Shown here: piece after piece, positions 54,604 through 64,000 of the stretch | Numbering within the stretch: position 1 is the first letter of the stretch | How the letters are laid out: every line of letters begins with the position of its first letter | From: Syngnathus acus | Lineage: Eukaryota; Chordata; Actinopteri; Syngnathiformes; Syngnathidae | Assembly: GCF_901709675.1 (NCBI RefSeq) | Contig: NC_051099.1 | Span: forward strand, 5,456,001 to 5,520,000 | Length of the DNA: 64,000 nt | Direction: 5' to 3' | Translations under genes and position numbers: made by a program | The notes under the pieces: model-generated | Database searches by the model: none | Told to the model about the DNA's origin: nothing | Seen by the model: only the letters and a program-made list of their open reading frames with translations

Positions 54604-57600
54604 TTTATTGATTTTTTAAAGGGGTGCCCAAGTTGAAACGGTATCTCACATTTGTTTTTTTTCTCACATTTTCTCATAATGCAATCCAGTCCCCAAAAAT
54701 ATCAAGCTACAAAAAAGGTCAAAGTTTGCCATTGACCAGTGAAAATTAAAGAAAATATTAGAACGCAATCAAAAATAAAGCAGGGGGTCGTCGGGGCAGG
54801 AAGAGATAAAAAGGTTGTGCCGGCGGTGCGTTCACTGACCCCGAGTGTGTCTGGGAAACAAAGTTAATTCTGAGAACGCTACAAATAGTCAAAACAACAG
54901 GAGCACAGCAACCAAATGTAAGACTTTGATAAATTGAGTAAGTATATCATTTCCATCAATTAAAATAAACACCAAATAGATCAAAAATCCTAAAATTGTA
55001 GCTTAAATGTCAATAAATTAACCGGGGTCAGGTGTCAAAAGTTAATTCCACATATTTTTTAAATATGCAATTGAAATGATTGCCAAGTGTATGCATAATC
55101 CAGGATATGCTGGTGATGATAAACACAAAGCAACAACCTGTAAATGCCGCCTGCCGACTTCATTCCTTTTTTTCACAAGGCACCGGGAACCAATTTTGGC
55201 TCGCTGTCTGCGGATCCCCCTTTCCTCACATCACAGCTTCGATAGTTGTGCATTTTTCTCAGAACATCTGCATGCACATCATATCATAAAACAGTAATGC
55301 CGTTGCATTGTTAAAATGCATGAAACTCAGATACTCAATGCAAACATTTAAGCGTGCAGGCGACTAAGATGGAAGAACGAGCGCTGAGGTGATAGTTGAC
55401 AAAATGGAAGGGCTTGACAATCACAATCCCCAGAATCAGGATGTTAGCATCAGTCGATAGTTGACAACACAGCATAGGCCCCGCGTTAGCTGGTCTAGCA
55501 TCAGCTAACCGTGATTTATTTGTAATTAGCTTGTCACGACTGAAGGTTATTGAATATTTTCATTAATGCTAACACCTATCACGCCGCCCTGTAGCTGCCC
55601 CAAAGCCAATGACATCATTTTTCATGTTCATTTTGACATAAATGGGAGGATCCAGGGGAGAAAAAAAAAACCAAACAACCAAACACCTGTATGTATTGTT
55701 AGCAGCCTTTTGAAGAGATGGTTTACTGATATTACACAAAAGCTACAATTGCTATAAATATAAGCATGTTCTCCACATTACTACCATGCTAGGATGAACT
55801 AAAGTGCCCAACAGTCTTTGGTTTGCCAACCAGTAGAATGACTTTAGGAAGAATTAGAAGACTGTGTGATGATAGTTTCCCATCTGTGTTGTCACAGTGG
55901 CATGATACACTATCAACCTCCGAAGTTATCTTCTTCAAACCCTGAGCAGATAGGTCAACTTAAGACGATCGACAAGAAAGGATTAATATGTGTTACACTA
56001 TTCAGATTTGTGATTTAAAGTCAGCGCTTGGACTAATGGATACAAATATCTGTAGTATATTGCATAAATAAAAGGTTGAGGGCCTTTTCGACAAGCTTTG
56101 CCAAAAGGCTGTATGGATAAACTCAAGATCGGCGATTATCTTTGTTCAAAACAAATATCGAAATTACGGCAAATAAGGCTACTTGACGGCAAATCCACCG
56201 GCATTCAATAACTAATAAGAGCAATGTTTCGCCTGGAATGCAACGTGGTAAAAGGACTGGAAATGCTGTCAACAAATTGCTAAATGATACAAACCAGGGC
56301 AAGACTTAAATCAAATGAACTTGACATTGGTCTTGTAAACATGCGCCGTTAACATTGTTTTGCATAGATTCTAGCTTTCTGAAGGGGGGGGGGGGGGGGT
56401 TTAATACAGAGCCCGTTAATGCATTGAGTCAGTTTGTCATCTATAAAGCTTTTACAGTATACGACAGAATCCAAGTGAATTGGTCGCGTAACTACCAAAC
56501 AGTGCAGCATTCTGAAAATAAAAGTTGTAATCTACGATATGATTAGCGGTAGCTACGAGTCGCTGATAACCCGCATCGGAGTCAAAACAGAATGTGCCTT
56601 TTCTGCACAACCCGGCAGGATATTGCTCTGTTACGGCTCCGATTGAAATATTGCTAAGTCGGCTTCATCGCCCCCCCCCCAATTCCAGAACAGCGACGTA
56701 GGGCGGGTTTAGGGTAAAAGGGGCTAATGATAATGATAAATTCTGCTTGTGTCAAGTAGTTTAAAGGTTAAGATATATTTGTGATCATGTAAAATCATCT
56801 AAAAACCTGAAAGTGTATAAAGCCCTCAAAGTCTTGCCAGTGGCTTGCACTAACCAGCTAACACTAGCTCACCTTATTGCTCTTTTGAGGCACCGGCTTG
56901 GCTTATCTTAGGGCAAAAACGTCATAAATATTAGCTATCCAGTGGATCATTCACATTAAAATCGATTATTCTTCATCTAAATATATGGACAACAGAAACG
57001 CCTAGCATACAGTGCTAATACTGTATATACCCTGGATGCTAGCATTGAGTCATCTTCGCTTAATACTGCTTATCACATTTCAAAGTAACCCCTTTTGTCT
57101 GTGCGATTAAAATCTTGTGTATAATTTGCCTTCTCTGGATTCAACTCGAAAATACATTTACAGATTTTTCACAATTTGAATTTTAGGCTCAGATCTATGT
57201 ATTTTTAGAGGAAAGAAATGCAAATTACCTGCAATATTTCAATCCTGTTTCAACTATTGCGTATTGGACAAGCTAATGTATCTTCCATACATTTTCTATA
57301 CGACTGAGTTTTTATATATTATTCATTTTCTGCTGTATTTCTTATTTTTGATCTGAGCCCACAATCTGTAGCTTTTCTATTATTTTGTGCAAGTTTGATT
57401 AACCTCCCAAAAACACCCAAATGAGTCACTTTTTTCTTTTTTGGAAATCCAATTGGAAACGAAACTAACGACTGATGCACAGATTGATAAAGTGAGTCGG
57501 CGGAAAGATGACGACAGAGTCGCCACTCTTTCCAAAGAAAACGATACAAATAAATACCTGTCGTAGCTACCGTACGTTCGCACTGTAACAGACCTTCACT
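54604..57600 (-). other. AT-rich non-coding block; possible long tlcd3 3' UTR
   Basis: About 3 kb with no gene, no clear mobile element and only a G16 run (56384-56399). An AATAAA signal on the minus strand lies at 54604-54609. The block lies downstream of the tlcd3 stop and has the smooth, AT-rich look of a long 3' UTR. It could equally be intergenic. Confidence 0.35.
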
Positions 57601-57900
57601 GCAAATGGATAAAGATTGTGTCCATCACGCGTTTGCTCTTCTTCTCGTCCGGTGGTGTGAACCACCGGCGAGATCCACAGCCGGTTGGACCAGGCTTGAA
57701 ATGCCAAACATCAGTAGTAGTTGCTTGAGAGAAAGAGAGGGAGGTCCGCTGTAAGCAGCAGATTCCAAACTTGAAGGGTGAAATTGTGCAAGGTGGGGTT
57801 AGACGCCGCCGGTCTTCCTGGGCTACAGTACAATGGTGGGCGCTCAGATAGGAGAAGTACAGTAGTTGTGTTAAGAATGCGTGTCGACGCTGGCCGGAGA

Positions 57901-63511
<5,611 letters not shown>

Positions 63512-64000
63512 CTTGACCCTTTTTTATATTGATTCGGGATTTTTGGGGGATTGTGTGTTTGTTTTGGGGTCGTCGCTTTAGAAAATAAAAATCCCGACTC
63601 GACTAAACCCTTCTGCTTTTCGACGACGCTTCACATGACACGCTGATGCATTCCGTCGTCTGGCCCGAGCTGGTGGTGCTGGTGGCGAGTTTTTAGTCCA
63701 CCACCATCCGGGACGAGGTTCTCCTACTTGCTTCGCAGCAGCAGCAGCACCGCTACTGTGAAGTTAACGGGCGGAAGTACATCACGCTTCCTCCCGGGGT
63801 TTCAGAATAATAGTACGGTACATTTCCGGTGAGGTGATTTGGCATTTTGACAAATGGCCACTCGATGGCGCCAAAGTACAGAAAGCACAAAGGCAACTTT
63901 GAAGTCATAACTTATTTCTAGTAATTTCTAGGGCAGTTTAACAAGAACTGCAACTGATACACAAAACATTACAAAATAAAATGTAATAATAAAAAAAAAA
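63512..64000 (-). promoter_or_regulatory. tlcd3 5' UTR and upstream flank to window edge
   Basis: GC-richer sequence with CAGCAG units near 63736-63752 lies upstream of the tlcd3 start. No TATA box or neighbouring gene is visible before the window ends. Confidence 0.4.

Overview
The window is vertebrate nuclear DNA, almost certainly from a teleost fish. It has long, repeat-rich introns, GT-AG splice sites, abundant dinucleotide microsatellites and several hAT-like MITEs. The encoded proteins are easily recognised vertebrate neuronal and signalling families. There is no prokaryotic, viral or plasmid gene content. The species cannot be fixed from the sequence.

Positions 1-33.7 kb (+ strand) hold a complete AMPA-type glutamate receptor gene that I identify as gria4. 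It has 17 coding exons, including mutually exclusive flop and flip exons, and encodes a predicted 905 aa protein. The GluA4 signatures are the flip exon ([20 protein letters not shown]) and the long C-tail ([14 protein letters not shown] ending SSELP). Intron 13 begins with a well-conserved R/G RNA-editing hairpin. Intron 11 carries about 1.6 kb of TTAGGG-derived satellite and a hAT-like element. The exon before the last can read through its donor to make a different short C-tail.

Positions 34.18-37.35 kb hold an unusual block. A hAT-like element with an exact 8 bp target-site duplication encloses about ten tandem copies of a 230/235 bp fold-back unit.

Positions 37.7-63.5 kb carry four genes, all on the minus strand and therefore convergent with gria4. 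They are a 14-3-3 epsilon gene (ywhae, 255 aa), the adaptor gene crk (316 aa CRK-II form), a smoothelin-like gene with an N-terminal coiled coil and C-terminal CH domain (smtnl2-like, 515 aa), and a TLC-domain gene of the TLCD3/FAM57 family (269 aa). From general knowledge, YWHAE, CRK, SMTNL2 and TLCD3A lie in human 17p13, so this block looks like conserved synteny. GRIA4 is on another human chromosome, so its junction to the block is a fish-side arrangement.

The genes do not form a pathway. Each is an independent eukaryotic transcription unit. I found no new biosynthetic or defence system. The most interesting items are the nested fold-back array, the TTAGGG-like satellite with related tracts near ywhae, the editing hairpin, the read-through C-tail of gria4, and a repeated exon motif in the smoothelin-like gene.
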